From Methanobacteriota archaeon (lineage in GTDB: Archaea > Halobacteriota > Methanomicrobia > Methanomicrobiales > Methanospirillaceae), in contig WRER01000036.1 in assembly GCA_009779205.1 (NCBI GenBank), forward strand, positions 1 to 6,988: a stretch of 6,988 bases of DNA. The letters run 5' to 3'. A model generated the notes under the pieces. That model did no database searches, was not told the DNA's origin, and saw nothing but the letters and a program-made list of their open reading frames with translations. Positions 5,710 to 6,988 of this stretch are shown piece after piece. The position numbers and the translations under genes are program-made. The stretch's first letter is position 1, and each line of letters opens with the position of its first letter.

Positions 5710-6714
5710 TTAGAACCATTGATCAAGGCTTTTCTGTTCTTTGGTATTTGCAACCTTCCCAAGTGTTCGCATAATTTTCTCGTCTGAAAATTCATAATCA
5801 TCGCAGAGAAAAGCGCGGACAGTCTCTGCATTAAGTGGTTTCCATAGAAGGCTATATTCATCTGTTACTGGAGGATGCAAAAAAAAGGCCATCACTTCAT
5901 CATAATCGATGTCAGAATGTGGTGCTTGATGAAGTGTTTTTTCAAATTCGCCACCTTTCACAGCTTTTAAACCTCGTTTTGCACCGATTCCAGGCACACC
6001 TGGGTTAAAATCAGTTCCAATAAGTATTGCAATCTGAATCAGTTCTTCACGTGTGAGAGACAAGCCAGATAACACATTTTTTAGCGTAATAACCTCAGGT
6101 TGAACCTGTATAGTTCTTCCTTGAACTTTTCTTCGACCTGATACGGTGAGATTTCGAAGAAATGAAGGAGAACCAAACAAAAGTGTGTCATAATCCTGAG
6201 ATGCTGCGTAGGTCACATCTCCTTTCATCACCATATGTGCAGCTTGTGCCTCTCCTTCTGATGGCGCAATCAGATAAGGGATATTCATTGCAGTTAAGAG
6301 ATCTTTTGCACTCTGGATGATAGCCTCATCAGGCCGTGCCGCTGCTCGTGCATATTTATATGCAGCCTCTGTGTCTCCAGCCTTCTGTGCCTCCTGAAAC
6401 TTCTGCTCTGCTTCCTCTCGTCGAGCATGGCGCTCTTCGTTTGTTGCTTTCTTTAGCTCAGGAGGTTTTCCATCAAAGATAAAAACTGGTTGCAATCCTA
6501 CTTCAAGCAAACTCACAGTTCGATAAAAAATGCCGGAAAGATGAGATGTCATTCGTCCAGATGAGTCCATAAGTGGTGTTCCATCTGGTTGACGAATGAT
6601 CGTTAAAAACTGATATAGTGCATTAAATGCATCAATAGCAACAACGCCTGACAAGTCTTCTGTTTTGCATGGCTTTGCGTAATCTTTTACGAGCTCTTTT
6701 AATGCGGTTCCCAT
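5710..6714 (-). CDS. fen: Flap endonuclease 1 (FEN-1, XPG/Rad2 family)
   Basis: Structure-specific 5' flap endonuclease that processes Okazaki fragments and long-patch base-excision intermediates with PCNA. The 334-aa length is normal for archaea. The N domain has VVAIDAFNALYQFL with Asp28 and FIFDGKPPELK with Asp81. The charged helical arch follows (NEERHARREEAEQKF). The I domain has PSEGEAQAA with Glu152 and Glu154, SQDYDTLLFG with Asp173 and Asp175, and LIGTDFNPGVPGIGAKRGL with Asp234 in the helix-two-turn-helix. All expected metal ligands are present. The C-terminus QKSLDQWF (327-334) is a clean PIP box for PCNA. ATG at 6714 has AGGAG (6722-6726, complement) 7 nt upstream. The family usually begins MGxxLKEL after Met, matching MGTALKEL. 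It converges with the PAS gene and has no visible operon partner. Confidence 0.98.
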   Translation of the reverse strand: MGTALKELVKDYAKPCKTEDLSGVVAIDAFNALYQFLTIIRQPDGTPLMDSSGRMTSHLSGIFYRTVSLLEVGLQPVFIFDGKPPELKKATNEERHARREEAEQKFQEAQKAGDTEAAYKYARAAARPDEAIIQSAKDLLTAMNIPYLIAPSEGEAQAAHMVMKGDVTYAASQDYDTLLFGSPSFLRNLTVSGRRKVQGRTIQVQPEVITLKNVLSGLSLTREELIQIAILIGTDFNPGVPGIGAKRGLKAVKGGEFEKTLHQAPHSDIDYDEVMAFFLHPPVTDEYSLLWKPLNAETVRAFLCDDYEFSDEKIMRTLGKVANTKEQKSLDQWF

Positions 6715-6782
6715 TCTTTCTCTCCTGCTTCTATCTCTCTATACATTGGTATTGACTGCATTGAATAGATTTCCTCGGAAAC

Positions 6783-6789
6783 TATTAAA
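6783..6789 (-). promoter_or_regulatory. Possible TATA box for fen1
   Basis: The minus strand reads TTTAATA, about 70 nt before the fen1 ATG, which would place the transcript start near 6760 and give a ~45-nt leader. It directly abuts the inner side of the CACGAAA inverted repeat. The match to the archaeal TATA consensus is moderate. Confidence 0.35.
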
Positions 6790-6791
6790 TG

Positions 6792-6890
6792 AACCACGAA
6801 AGGCACGAAAAAGACGAAAAATCCTATACAAGGATAGTACGACCCGCATGCAAAAACACAATTTTCGTGTCTTTCGTGTTTTTCGTGGTT
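6792..6890. repeat. Imperfect ~30-bp inverted repeat of CACGAAA units
   Basis: The left arm (6792-6822) begins AACCACGAAAGGCACGAAA and the right arm (6861-6890) ends TTTTTCGTGGTT. The complement of the right arm matches the left at roughly 26 of 30 positions with one gap. Each arm is itself a run of 9-10-nt units (A)CACGAAA. The ~38-nt centre holds a small stem ATCCT/AGGAT (6821-6835). Such CACGAAA dyads occur between genes in many archaea and bacteria and translate as NHExHExHE or FVFFVxFVV, seeding false hypothetical proteins. Here it sits between fen1 and a probable divergent gene. It could form a cruciform or RNA hairpin; no transposase is nearby. Confidence 0.75.
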
Positions 6891-6940
6891 GGAATACATG
6901 AGAACTTTTTTTGCCGACATTTGTATGAAACCAGTTTGCG

Positions 6941-6947
6941 AGGAGGT
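6941..6947 (+). promoter_or_regulatory. Strong Shine-Dalgarno at the right edge
   Basis: AGGAGGT is a full match to the anti-Shine-Dalgarno. It lies 8 nt before ATG 6956 and 10 nt before GTG 6958, which implies a + strand gene beginning here. Confidence 0.6.
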
Positions 6948-6957
6948 CTAATATCAT

Positions 6958-6988
6958 GTGTATCTGTGTGGTGAGATAAAAGATAGAG
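6958..6988 (+). CDS. Probable start of a + strand gene cut by the window edge
   Basis: From GTG 6958 the frame reads M-Y-L-C-G-E-I-K-D-R and stays open to the end of the window; an in-frame stop at 6949-6951 makes this the first usable start. The competing ATG at 6956 gives only MCICVVR and a stop at 6977-6979. With AGGAGGT 10 nt upstream, the GTG start is the better reading. Ten residues do not allow a product call. The gene would be divergent from fen1, with the CACGAAA inverted repeat between them. Confidence 0.35.
   Translation, partial: MYLCGEIKDR

Noticed and set aside
6699..6920. Minus-strand 73-aa frame with NHEKHERHEN and FFVFFVPFVV
   Set aside because: Composition comes entirely from the CACGAAA inverted repeat read in protein; it also overlaps the fen1 start. 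Typical false hypothetical protein.
6789..6974. Plus-strand 61-aa frame beginning MNHERHEKDEK
   Set aside because: Same cause: translated repeat arms, no ribosome site before its ATG.

Overview
The window comes from a euryarchaeal genome, most likely a methanogen of the Methanomicrobiales type. Evidence for this is archaeal FEN-1 with a C-terminal PIP box, an archaeal S15 (152 aa), a RecJ-like DHH phosphoesterase, a KEOPS Pcc1-type protein and archaeal S3Ae (eS1), together with a clear TATA box (TTTATATA) and several strong Shine-Dalgarno sites. The genus is not resolved; the rather low GC and AT-rich spacers would fit a Methanospirillum-like organism, but that is a guess.

Left part (1-1591, + strand): a two-gene unit. 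The first gene is an excisionase/MerR-like helix-turn-helix protein whose 5' end lies outside the window. Three bases later comes a 12-TM-type major facilitator transporter starting at TTG. Genes of this style are commoner in Bacteria, so the unit may have been acquired. A dyad at 1654-1692 lies where it meets the convergent archaeal operon.

Middle part (4287 down to 1704, - strand): a compact operon rps15 - recJ-like nuclease - pcc1 - rps3ae. It has a 4-nt gap, an ATGA overlap and a 40-nt gap. It joins translation (S15, S3Ae), DNA replication/repair (RecJ-like/GAN family) and tRNA modification (Pcc1). The S15 leader carries a perfect hairpin that directly abuts the ribosome binding site. True starts of S15 and the RecJ-like protein are internal to the longest ORFs.

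4288-4919 is a 630-nt AT-rich spacer with a promoter at each end and no gene that I can support. It leads to a + strand, single-TM, coiled-coil plus PAS protein (4920-5552) that lacks any output domain. The 120 bases after its stop look like its own coding tail carried on in two successive reading frames, which suggests a frameshifted C-terminus.

Right part: FEN-1 flap endonuclease (6714 down to 5710, - strand) with all expected metal-binding acids. Upstream of it is a ~100-bp inverted repeat made of CACGAAA-type units (6792-6890), a kind of intergenic element that generates spurious ORFs. At the right edge a near-perfect Shine-Dalgarno sequence precedes the start of a probable + strand gene cut off by the window.

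I see no rRNA, tRNA, CRISPR array, transposase or defence system. The points most worth a second look are the frameshifted PAS protein, the CACGAAA inverted repeat, the S15 leader hairpin and the HTH-MFS unit.
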